From contig JBBBWG010021778.1 in the NCBI GenBank assembly GCA_037176905.1, positions 55,541 through 76,142 of the forward strand: 20,602 bases of DNA. The letters are read 5' to 3'. Below, piece after piece: positions 1-7,970 of the stretch. This DNA is from Azolla pinnata (lineage: Eukaryota; Streptophyta; Polypodiopsida; Salviniales; Salviniaceae). The notes under the pieces are model-generated. The model was not told where the DNA came from. It did not search any database and worked only from the letters and a program-made list of their open reading frames with translations. Numbering within the stretch: the first letter of the stretch is position 1; each line of letters opens with the position of its first letter. The position numbers were made by a program, and so were the translations under genes.

Positions 1-240
1 CTAAACCCTAAAATCCTACGAATCCTAAACCACCGAAATGCCAATGAACCCTAAACCCTAAACCCTAAGATTCTATGGATCCTAAAACCCTAAAATCCCA
101 CGAATCCTAAACCCGGAACGCCAATGCACCCTAAACCCTAAACCCTAAACCCTAAAATTCTGTGAATCCTAAGGCTTGAGTACCAATGAGCCCTAAACCC
201 TAAAACTCCTAAACCCTAATACTCCTAAGACCTAAAACTC
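1..240. repeat. Higher-order telomere-like unit, copy 1
   Basis: Bases 1-120 are identical to 241-360. The similarity continues with a few substitutions and one 7-bp difference to about 240. Inside the unit, GAATCCTAA followed by a word like GCCAATG and then a run of CCCTAAA recurs at about 20, 102 and 164, so each unit is itself made of three shorter diverged subunits. Confidence 0.9.
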
Positions 241-487
241 CTAAACCCTAAAATCCTACGAATCCTAAACCACCGAAATGCCAATGAACCCTAAACCCTA
301 AACCCTAAGATTCTATGGATCCTAAAACCCTAAAATCCCACGAATCCTAAACCCGGAACGCCAATGCACCCTAAACCCTAAACCCTAAACCCTAAACCCT
401 AAAATTCTGTGAATCCTAAGGCTTGAATACCAATGAGCCCTAAACCCTAAAACTCCTAAACCGTAATACTCCTAAACCCTAAAACTC
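241..487. repeat. Higher-order telomere-like unit, copy 2
   Basis: This is the second copy of the 240-bp unit. It carries exactly one extra CCCTAAA heptamer near 381-387 and single-base changes (for example GCTTGAA against GCTTGAG in copy 1). A one-heptamer difference fits replication slippage. From 488 to 540 the array decays into irregular CTCTAAAACCCTAAA variants before unique sequence starts. Confidence 0.88.
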
Positions 488-645
488 TAAAACCCTAAAA
501 CTCCTAAACCCCTAAAACTCTAAAACCCTAAAATCCTAAACCCATCATCATCTGAATTTTGAAGAAGGAAAGAAAATGTTTCGATTTTCTTTCTGTCTCC
601 TCCTCGATTTAGAAACCCCCGAGAGAAACCTGCTATTCTCGTGCA

Positions 646-666
646 TTAGGGTTTTCTTTAGGGTTT
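646..666 (-). promoter_or_regulatory. Two telobox motifs in the leader of the protease gene
   Basis: TTAGGGTTT occurs at 646-654 and again at 658-666, spaced 12 bp. This is the reverse complement of the plant telobox AAACCCTAA, common near plant transcription starts and known to bind TRB-type Myb proteins. They lie just upstream of the ATG triplets at 674-688. No clear TATA box is visible between 540 and 670. A regulatory role is inference; they may also be leftovers of the adjacent telomere-like block. Confidence 0.5.
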
Positions 667-673
667 TCTGGCG

Positions 674-871
674 ATGGCGATGGCGATGACGACGTCCGTC
701 CACAGGCTTTGGTACCATCTTCTTCTTCTTCTTCTTCTTCTTCTTCTCATCGTCTTCTCCATTGATCCTTCCTCACAATCTTTGGAGGATCAGCTTCCAT
801 GGCGCATCCCCATCCTCCCCTCCGCCTTCATCTTCACCGCTTCACCACGATCGCTGCGCTGGTCTTGGTAG
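674..871 (+). other. Upstream ORF overlapping the protease start, signal-peptide-like
   Basis: Three in-frame ATGs (674, 680, 686), each in a G-at-minus-3, G-at-plus-4 context, open a 65-codon frame that overlaps the protease start at 799 in a different frame. Its first half has basic and polar residues, then ten leucines encoded mainly by a (CTT)9 run, then IVFS: a textbook secretory signal. The second half is not protease-like. It may be a repressing upstream ORF, an old N-terminus lost through a frame change, or a chance product of the CTT microsatellite. I found no GT-AG splice that joins it in frame to the protease. A further small frame (576-689) lies upstream. Confidence 0.45.
719..747 (+). 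repeat. (CTT)n microsatellite in protease leader
   Basis: About nine CTT/TTC units lie in the leader of the protease mRNA. In the upstream reading frame they encode the leucine core of a signal-peptide-like segment. Length changes here are multiples of three and would not alter the frame of that upstream ORF. Confidence 0.85.
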
Positions 872-3800
872 CTGTGCTGGCCTTCGCAGGAGGTATAAGT
901 GGCTATGGATCCTTACGATGGAGAAAAATGTATTCTCCTACGGAAGACCTGGGCACTCCCGACATTTCTATTCCTTCATCATCATCATCATCATCATCAG
1001 CAGCATCTTCTTCTTCTTCTGATTGTGAAGAAGAAAATGGCACTCGCTGGGCCATTATCATCGCTGGCTCCTCTGGCTTCGGGAACTACAGACATCAGGT
1101 CAGTCTTTTTCAACATTTGAGGTGTTTTTACCTCTCTTGTTTGATTGTCCTTTTGAACACATTCATTTCTTGTCCTTCATGGAATTCGTTGCCTTCCGTT
1201 CCAGTTTTAGTTTTGAAATGCTGCTTCATTTATTCGTTTTTTTCTTGGTTTTTGTTTATCTGAGGTTCCATTTCCTTCTCTTAACTTCATTTATATCCTT
1301 TTTGCTTCACACCGGTTTGTGGACGCGGATGAAATTCTTCTCATTCATGCAGACTGACCTCATCTGTTCTATAATGTTTAATTCTCCATGCCTTAGAAAG
1401 GGTAAGGGACTCATTATCTTATGTTTAATGAGGCATAGATTGTAAATACTAGATTTTGGTTTCGTCTTTAGTTTTTTGAGCTCCATCCTCACTCGTTTAA
1501 TTAAATTCCATGGAAAGGCCGTTTTTTTTGTTCTATTTCAAGATTGCTTACCATCATAATTTTATTACCTCTCTCTCTCTCTCTCCCCCTCTGTTTCAGT
1601 TTCTGCTTAAATTGTTCTTCCAAATGCCTCTTTTGGTATCGTTATCTCATGCAATTTCAAATTTCTGATGTTCCTTCTTATATTTTCCTTGTTAGTTAGT
1701 TTTTCTTTGTTGTATGGATTGTAATATTGTCTATCTGACGTGGCATTTTGGTTTTGATCCAGTAGTCAGAGCCTCTTGTAGAAATGGAAATTTTGTACTT
1801 AGTCTTTGATAATGATGCATCTCAGATCATCTAATTGTGTTTGTGTGAGATTTTCTTTCTCTACAGGCTGATGTTTGTCATGCATACCAAGTCTTGCGGA
1901 AAGGCGGGCTTAAAGAAGAGAACATAGTTGTTTTCATGTTTGATGATATTGCTGGAAATCCCATGAATCCTCACCCTGGCACCATCATTAACAACCCAAG
2001 TGGTGAGAATGTCTATGAAGGAGTTCCAAAGGTATGAAGGAGTTCCAAAGGTTTGCTCATGTTATAATCGAAATTGAACTTGTGTTAGTCCCTTATTTCA
2101 TGTTGCTGTGGGATCTAGACTTACATTTATGTTATGGTTTCTCTTGTTTCTTATCAGCAGCTCTAGACTTTTTGATCATGTTATCTTCGAATTTTTGCTT
2201 TATGTTTAGATTCTTGTTCCATGTTTCTGTTAGATTTATATTTTTGTTGTGATTGTTGAATGTTAGACTTACTTATGTGATCATTGGAATTCAATTTTTG
2301 TTTACATCTTATTGTCTCAGACTTCCTCGCTTTTGTGGGGTTGGCCTATTTTTGCACTCTTTCAGGATTACACTGGAGCAAATGTAACCGTTAACAACTT
2401 GCTGGCCGCATTCCTTGGAAACAAGAGTGCTCTCACTGGTGGCAGTGGGAAGGTAATTGAAAGTGGCCCACAAGATCATATATTTTTGTTCTACTCGGAT
2501 CATGGAGGTCCTGGGGTGTTAGGTATTTCTGAAATTTCTGTATAGCTTTTTTTTTAGTATATTCAAGCCTAATCATGAGTTAATATTGTGAATTTGATAT
2601 TCATTGTTCAGGAATGCCCACCGAACCAAATCTTTATGCAATTGATCTAGTTGAGGCATTCAAGAAAAAGCATAAAGCGAATGGCTACAAAGAGATGGTA
2701 GTTAGTTGTTTCATTCTAGAACAGTCAAATATAAAATCACAAGCAAATATGTTATTTATCAATCATTTATCATGTACTCTTTTTGCTTTTAACCAGGTTG
2801 TCTATTTGGAAGCATGTGAAAGTGGGAGCGTTTTTGAGGGACTTCTTCCCAGTAACTTGAGTATATATGCTACAACTGCTTCTAATGCATTTGAGAGCAG
2901 CTGGGGTACGTACTGCCCAGGCATGGTACCACCACCACCTCCTGAATATATAACCTGCCTTGGTGACTTGTATAGTGTCTCTTGGATGGAAGACAGGCAT
3001 GCTATTCATTTTCGTCTTAAGTTCTGATGCAATTGTTTTCTTAATTGTCCTTGTCCTTTCAAAGATTTATTTTATTCTTTTGATTTTAGTGAATCACAGG
3101 ATCTCAAATTATGGAGTCTGCAAGAGCAGTACGATGCTGTAAGAGGACTGATCACCCAAACTTTATGGGCGCATTTATATTTTTTGTGTCAAGTTTCTTG
3201 CTGATTTGGATTGTGTCACAGGTGAAAATGAGGACATCAAATTATAATACGTATACTGCTGGATCACACGTAATGTTCTATGGGAGTGCTGAGCTGGCTA
3301 ATGAAAAACTTTGCCTGTACTTGGGTAGCAATAACATTACAGCTTGTGAAGTCGAACTAGAAATGCCATACGGTGGTCTGTTAAGGCATCCTATCAATCA
3401 AGAAGAGAGAGGACTGGTTGCTATGATGCAAAGAGATGCAGATATTCTTTATCTTTGGCATAAGGTAATATTAAGAGATTTAGGTGTTTTAGCCAAATTT
3501 TTCCCATGCAACTGGGCAGGAGTGTTCCTGTGTGAAAGTAGGGTCTTCTTTGAGAATTGTGCCGATTTATTAGCCCAGAACAATGTTTCATTCTTTAGCA
3601 CGTTTCTCTATTGTTGATCTGTTTACAGTTCAAGGCTTCACATGAGGGCTCTAGGGCCAAGATGGATGCTCAGGAAGAACTGTTCATGGCATTGGCACAT
3701 CGGCGGCACATTGATAGGAGTGTTTGGAGTATAGGGAAACTTCTGTTGCTGAAGGATGGGGGAAGCTTTTCTTTAGAATACAAACGCCCATCTGGACACC

Positions 3801-4239
3801 CACTTGTTGATGATTGGGACTGCTTGAAAGAAATGGTAAGCATTTGCTCGAGGGGATCGTCCATGTTTGCATTTTTTTTGGTTCATTTTCTATTTTTTGA
3901 ATGTTTTGCAAGGTTTGTTGATGCTTTCTGGGTTATATGTTTGGTTATCGATAACAATTGAGATTTTGTAATGCTGGTATAGTTCTTACGTTTTGCTTCT
4001 TTACGGAGGCGCATACTCAAGTCACATTTGAGATCTTGTAATGCTTGTAGATCTTACTTTTTTGTTTTTCATGGAAGGTGCATACTTTTGAACAACACTG
4101 TGGGCCATTGGCAACCTACGGCCTCAAGTATACTAGAGCTTTTGCAAACATGTGTAATTTCGGAGTGAGTGTCCAGGAAGTGGGAGTGATGTCTTCCCTT
4201 GTGTGCTCTAGAAAAGCCAGGCATCATAGTAGTGCGTAA
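799..4239 (+). CDS. VPE: Vacuolar processing enzyme / legumain (C13 asparaginyl endopeptidase)
   Basis: Cysteine protease that cuts after Asn in vacuolar and seed storage proproteins and acts in vacuole-driven cell death (family knowledge). Exons: 799-1098, 1867-2031, 2366-2522, 2612-2697, 2797-2996, 3090-3138, 3222-3464, 3629-3835, 4078-4239. All phases agree and give 522 residues against about 490 usually. N-terminal hydrophobic segment ~15-37, Ser-rich propeptide insert ~61-74, [13 protein letters not shown] opening the peptidase domain, YSDHGGPG with catalytic His201, EACESGS with catalytic Cys243 (42 residues apart, as in plant VPEs), SSWGTYCPG, then VDDWDCLK and the C-terminal prodomain with [11 protein letters not shown] 799 is the only in-frame start giving a hydrophobic leader. 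Exon 5 to 6 uses a GC donor. No frameshift or stop, so probably functional. The VPE subclass is not assigned. Confidence 0.94.
977..1002 (+). repeat. (TCA)n coding microsatellite, poly-Ser in protease propeptide
   Basis: Eight TCA codons followed by AGC-type and TCT codons encode a Ser/Ala-rich stretch between the signal sequence and the peptidase domain. This region is variable and removed during maturation in VPEs, so the expansion is probably tolerated. It accounts for part of the extra length of this protein. Confidence 0.8.
1569..1587 (+). repeat. (CT)n microsatellite in protease intron 1
   Basis: A short CT dinucleotide run lies inside the 768-bp first intron (1099-1866), followed by CCCC. 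It has no coding meaning. Confidence 0.8.
2014..2051 (+). repeat. 19-bp perfect tandem duplication across a splice donor
   Basis: The 19-mer TATGAAGGAGTTCCAAAGG occurs twice, at 2014-2032 and 2033-2051. It spans the last codons of exon 2 and the donor, so two AAG|GT sites sit 19 bp apart (intron starts 2032 and 2051). Only the first keeps the protease frame: use of the second would read an immediate in-frame TGA in the added segment. Confidence 0.92.
2997..3089 (+). other. GC-AG intron (intron 5 of the protease gene)
   Basis: The reading frame and family alignment require exon 5 to end at GAC AG (2996), followed by GCATGC rather than GT. The acceptor is TTTTAG at 3084-3089, giving the joined residues [14 protein letters not shown], which match the conserved WMEDS region. 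The nearby CACAG at 3100 would shift the frame to a stop. GC donors are a known minor class in plants. Confidence 0.8.
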
Positions 4240-4552
4240 ATCAAGCGTGCAACGAGTGGGTAAACGTAAATGGATGTAAATAACACATGGCTGCTAACAT
4301 GGTTTTGAGTATCTGAGTATTTCTTTTGTACAGATCAATCCAAAAACACTAAGAATAATTTACACCTTAAATAAATAATCAGTGTTGATTTGTAACACTT
4401 CGTTATCCCAACATGTACAGACAAGAGGTATTTGATGGTTCATATATTTATTGTAAAGTGGTTTGCTACTTCAATGAAATTTATTTGTCGCTATCAAAGT
4501 TCTGATCGAGTGCATGAATCTAAAACTGGCGAGTGTATGTGCAGAATGTTAG
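4240..4552 (+). other. 3' untranslated and flanking region of the protease gene
   Basis: No coding frame is visible. AAATAAATAA-type words near 4368-4378 and AATGAAATTTATT near 4474 could act as polyadenylation signals. I see no RNA gene here. Confidence 0.5.
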
Positions 4553-4731
4553 TGGAGTGAGCAAACTAAGTCCAGTGAGCAATTGGAATATGAACTTCCT
4601 TTTAATGTGTCACTGGAGTGAGCAAACTAAGTGCAGTGAGCAATTGGAATATGAACTTCCTTTTAATGTGTCACTGGAGTGAGCAAACTAAGTCCAGTGA
4701 GCAATTGGAATATGAACTTCCTTTTAATGTT
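4553..4731. repeat. Three 61-bp tandem repeats
   Basis: TGGAGTGAGCAAACTAAGT begins at 4553, 4614 and 4675, an exact 61-bp period. The copies differ at only a base or two (TCCAGTG against TGCAGTG in the middle copy). The array sits between the two convergent genes and is a minisatellite with no coding capacity. Confidence 0.95.
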
Positions 4732-4735
4732 ATTC

Positions 4736-5506
4736 CTTTGATTCCAGTGATTTTGGAGAAATTTCTCACGGAAAACACAATTGTTTTCTAGTGTTTGTGT
4801 TACGCGTAGATATTTGTGAAGCAGCATTTATGAGAGCATTTTGGGGGCTTTGCATGGACCTGTCTGAGGAGACATTGATAATCAAATTTATGAACTAAAA
4901 AGATGCGAGATCTGGCTTGTTATTGGTATATATGACTACAGTAAAATAACCTTTTGGCAATGTGCTTGTTGCAAAGTGGCAAAGCTTTCAAACATATGTG
5001 AAAGATCACGATGTATACCATTTGAAGTAAGATCAATTGGCCACTACGATATATATGGTAACTGTTTAGTGGTGATGTTAGAAAGCATGTTTAATTTGAG
5101 TTTTATATCCAACAGTATGCGAAATGAGGTAAGAGTATCATCACTCGAGAAGGGACCCTTTCTCAATTCCTCATCTTCTGGTAACTGATATTCTACTGTT
5201 TTTGAGCACGTATTACATTAGGTATACATTATCAATGGGAATGAACATGAAAGACAAGAAGATTTTGCATCAATACTCAAAAAAAGGAAGCTGAAATTCT
5301 GTAACAAAAGGGTAGTATTACAACTCTAGTCTTAATCCTAATTCTACCCTAATTTCTAAGAGCGTCCATGATTTGAGCAGTAATGACATGCATCATTCCT
5401 AACAGTCCTTTCTAGATTTTGAATCGCTACTAGAAGATACTACTTCTCTCATGACAGTTCTTACTGAGCATGATCCGAGCTTAACAATGTCCCCCTGGTT
5501 TTCTCC
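4736..5506. other. Intergenic region between convergent genes
   Basis: Both strands were read for coding frames, tRNA-like arms and homeodomain codons. Nothing convincing was found: no ELK or WFINQR-type homeodomain segment that could extend the adjacent KNOX gene. The part near 5507 must contain the 3' end of the minus-strand KNOX transcript. Confidence 0.6.
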
Positions 5507-6919
5507 TTAGTTATACGATTCGTCGTCCTCGTCCTCGTCCTCGTCGTATTCTTCATCACAAATATCGTCGAGTTGAGGTCTCAGTCCAGAATCCATGAGG
5601 TCCTCCATCAAGCCTCCATGTGGGTAGTATCGATCTGTGTCCCATAACAGAGATTGGAATACGATCAGTATGATTTGTTTTGGGTGCTCTTCTTCTTTTC
5701 TTTGAAGGGAGAGTACTAAAAGCAAACTAAGGGTTGAACCACCAGCTGATCCAATGTGAAGATCAGAGGGTCCAATTTCAATGTATGTGTGACAAAGAGA
5801 GCCGATCATACCATAATCATCATCGCCCTTGTCAGCACTCTTGGAGACTTGAAGCTTGATGTCCGCTAGGAAGGCCATGGCTTCATCTAGGGGCTTGCTC
5901 AGCTCCTCATGGTACCTCTGCAGCAACCCACAGTACGCATCCTGCATTCATAAATTGTACAGATGTGTTGGTGTAAGAATTAGGGGGTGAAAACAGATGC
6001 AAGGTACAGGGTTTTGGAGCATATCTTCATCACCGCATGCATCGCTTTGTAGATGAATTAGATGCCCGTGTATTTTGCGGATGAATTGGATGCATGTATG
6101 TCAAGTAGATAAATCACCACGACATCATCCATGTACTACGTAGATTTATGTACGCGTGTGCATGCATATACTGTTTTCTGAAGTTACCATGAAATCATCC
6201 AGCTCCGGATCTTCTGATTCTGCAATTATATTGTCTCCGGCTGTGGTTATTTGATGAAGATGATATTGGTCACAGCTGTTGATGGATGTATGATGATGAT
6301 GATGATGATGAAGATCCGGATCAGTAGTTGAACTATTGCAATTGGCTATGGAATCCTGCTGGAGGCGCAGAGTGGTTAAACTGCTATACTTGTTATTCTG
6401 CATGATGCAGCTTGCATGAATCAGATCATCAAGCTTCTTCACAACCTGTGGGGGTGCTCCAACCTGCAAGAACATGAACTTACAGAAAATCAGGAGCTGT
6501 CAAAAACTTGCTGCAGCAGCTGAGAGTTGAAAAATTAGAGAATCACACAAGACTATGTTGAATCCATGATCTAGCCAAGGGGCAAAATGCACAACTCAGC
6601 TGAATCGGTCCACATAATAGAGGTTTTTTAGGGTTAGGGTTTTGAAAGTTCTTTTTGCTGTTTTTACCTTTTGACAATTGACATAGGCAATGAGGAGGTC
6701 GTGGAAATTGGGATGGGCAATGATCTTGTCCTTGATGGCCACATAATCTTCATCTTCATCACTGCATTTCAGCAAAATAGAGGAGGAATCCATATGCTTA
6801 ATCATAGTGTGGCTAGTCCTTATATCAGTATAATTGTTGTTCATGCCATGGTGATGCTGATGATGCTGATGATGATGTTCGCTAATGATCTCTTTCAAGA
6901 CCTGAGCTAGCTGATCCAT
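5507..6919 (-). CDS. KNOX protein lacking ELK and homeodomain (KNATM/class M-like)
   Basis: Developmental regulator that should bind BELL homeodomain proteins through its MEINOX domain but cannot bind DNA itself; in Arabidopsis KNATM this tunes leaf polarity and KNOX/BELL activity (family knowledge). Exons on the minus strand: 6919-6668, 6463-6188, 5941-5812, 5634-5507, all in phase, 261 residues. The N-terminus is His/Gln-rich (15-24). KNOX1 is about 60-103, with IKDKIIAHPNFHDLLIAYVN and CQKVGAPP; a linker with seven His (136-142) follows; KNOX2 is about 167-212, with EDPELDDFM and AYCGLLQRYHEELSKPLDEA. After it comes RYYPHGGLMEDLMDSGL, a Asp/Glu tail, and a stop. No ELK or homeodomain. If intron 3 is retained the protein stays open (320 residues). 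The KNOX1 text is close to class I, so a truncated class I gene is the alternative. Confidence 0.87.
5635..5811 (-). other. In-frame candidate intron 3 of the KNOX gene
   Basis: On the minus strand the segment starts GTATGA and ends GACACAG, is T-rich, is 177 nt (59 codons) and has no stop. Removing it joins SADKGDDDY to DRYYPHGG; keeping it inserts 59 residues, partly hydrophobic and unlike any KNOX protein. I favour splicing, since the inserted text looks like translated intron. Both products keep KNOX2 and the acidic tail. Confidence 0.6.
6296..6318 (-). repeat. (ATG/CAT)n microsatellite encoding poly-His in KNOX linker
   Basis: A run of CAT codons on the minus strand encodes seven consecutive His residues between KNOX1 and KNOX2. 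A second His/Gln tract lies in exon 1 at about 6845-6878. Confidence 0.85.
6626..6644 (+). promoter_or_regulatory. Telobox-like motif in KNOX intron 1
   Basis: TTTAGGGTTAGGGTTTT lies inside intron 1 (6464-6667) of the KNOX gene. It contains the telobox core TTAGGGTTT. In plants such motifs can recruit TRB proteins and Polycomb PRC2, and KNOX genes are classic PRC2 targets; applying this here is inference. Confidence 0.45.
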
Positions 6920-6998
6920 GGAGCTGCTGCTACAGTTAGGCCATAAATTAAAAAAACTCTGCTAGGATTAGATGAATAAATAGTGTAACAATCTGAGG

Positions 6999-7018
6999 GG
7001 TGTGTGTGTGTGTGTGTG
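6999..7018. repeat. (TG)n microsatellite
   Basis: A GTGTGTGTGT run lies about 80-100 bp upstream of the KNOX start, probably in the leader or proximal promoter. Confidence 0.85.
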
Positions 7019-7051
7019 AGGGAGAATGCATTCAATGTGTATGTGTGGGGA

Positions 7052-7088
7052 AAACCCTAATTATATCAAGAGGAAAGGGCTAGGGTTT
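7052..7088. promoter_or_regulatory. Opposed telobox motifs upstream of the KNOX gene
   Basis: AAACCCTAA is at 7052-7060 and its inverse TAGGGTTT at 7081-7088, about 130-170 bp upstream of the KNOX ATG. They are isolated words in otherwise unique sequence. A possible TATA element (TATATAGT on the minus strand, near 7224-7231) lies further upstream, with weak support. Confidence 0.4.
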
Positions 7089-7907
7089 TCAACTGGTGAG
7101 CACGATAGCTCGAGATTAAGACTTCATACATAAAAGAGTTAGTGGTAAGATCATGCAAAGGGTTTCTTTCCCCATGATGAACTGATCATATCTAATCCCA
7201 TGATTCACCAAAATCAGTTGAATACTATATAACTTGATGATGTATGGAAACTTAGGTATGTGTGGGCTTACTGGTGGTTTTTGAAAAAGGAGTCAGTTTT
7301 TTTTTTTTTGTTTTCCCAAGCACTGATCTGCATGACATAATTAATACATCATTTAGAGGCATAGTAGTTAGAAAAAAGAAGGGGAAGTGGGTCCTTTTTC
7401 TTTTCAAACTGTGGTATAACTACAATGTGTTGATTTCCAGCAGCAGGTAGAGATGCTGCAATGAATTGGGAGCACAGGAGGATCAGATCGTGGTTGGCTA
7501 TGGCGGCTCACGACTGTGGATATCACTCGCGGGTGACTGCGATCGACTGCAATCACGGCATTGTTTTGCAGCGATTCTGATGGTGGAGATGAGGATGATT
7601 AGTGAGTTGTGTACACAATTATCAAGCAGGGCAAATGACAGTGAAATTCAGCCTAATTTCTGATTGATTGGATATGGCGGGCGTGTCTGATGATTATGAT
7701 GCAAGTTTATGAGTGAGTGGAGATGATGATTCATGGCAAGGTACTGCAAAGCAGAAAGCTTGCTTGAATGAGCAGCAAGAAAGGATCTACATGTATATAT
7801 GTATGCATCTTCCATGGATCTACATGCAAAGAACTGCAGATTATCAGGATTTCAAGGTGAAAGAAGGGGGGACACAGATCTATCTATAAAACCCCCCCAA
7901 AACACAG

Positions 7908-7908
<1 letters not shown>

Positions 7909-7940
<32 letters not shown>

Positions 7941-7970
7941 GGTGGTGATTGTGATGGTGATGGTGATGAG
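7909..7970. repeat. (GAT)n/(GGT)n microsatellite
   Basis: A 62-bp imperfect array of ATG/GGT trinucleotides. No open frame around it looks genuine. Confidence 0.85.

Larger units (their letters stand above)
1..540. repeat. Degenerate telomere-like (CCCTAAA) repeat block
   Basis: The block consists almost entirely of CCCTAAA heptamers and variants such as CCTAAAA, CTCCTAAA and ATCCTAAA, broken by short unique words such as GCCAATG and CACGAATCC. The heptamer reads C-rich 5' to 3' on the given strand, the orientation expected at a left-hand chromosome end. The degeneracy and the gene starting at ~800 suggest subtelomeric or interstitial DNA rather than a functional telomere. It has a higher-order structure (see the two ~240-bp units). 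Plant telomere sequence is established knowledge; the chromosomal position is inference. Confidence 0.9.

Noticed and set aside
1-540. Functional chromosome-end telomere
   Set aside because: Heptamers are heavily degenerate and organised in a 240-bp unit, unlike a telomerase-maintained array.
762-1022. Open frame with poly-Ile and poly-Phe overlapping protease exon 1
   Set aside because: It begins at TTG and is the shadow of the TCA and TCT repeats read in another frame.
2309-2503. Minus-strand open frame across protease exon 3
   Set aside because: Antisense shadow of a conserved legumain exon; no domain of its own.
3091-3142. Acceptor CACAG at 3100 for protease exon 6
   Set aside because: It shifts the frame to a quick stop, whereas TTTTAG at 3089 gives the conserved MEDS...QDLK join and correct phase.
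4976-5188. 70-codon plus-strand open frame in the intergenic region
   Set aside because: Starts at GTG, has no recognisable motif and no exon signals.
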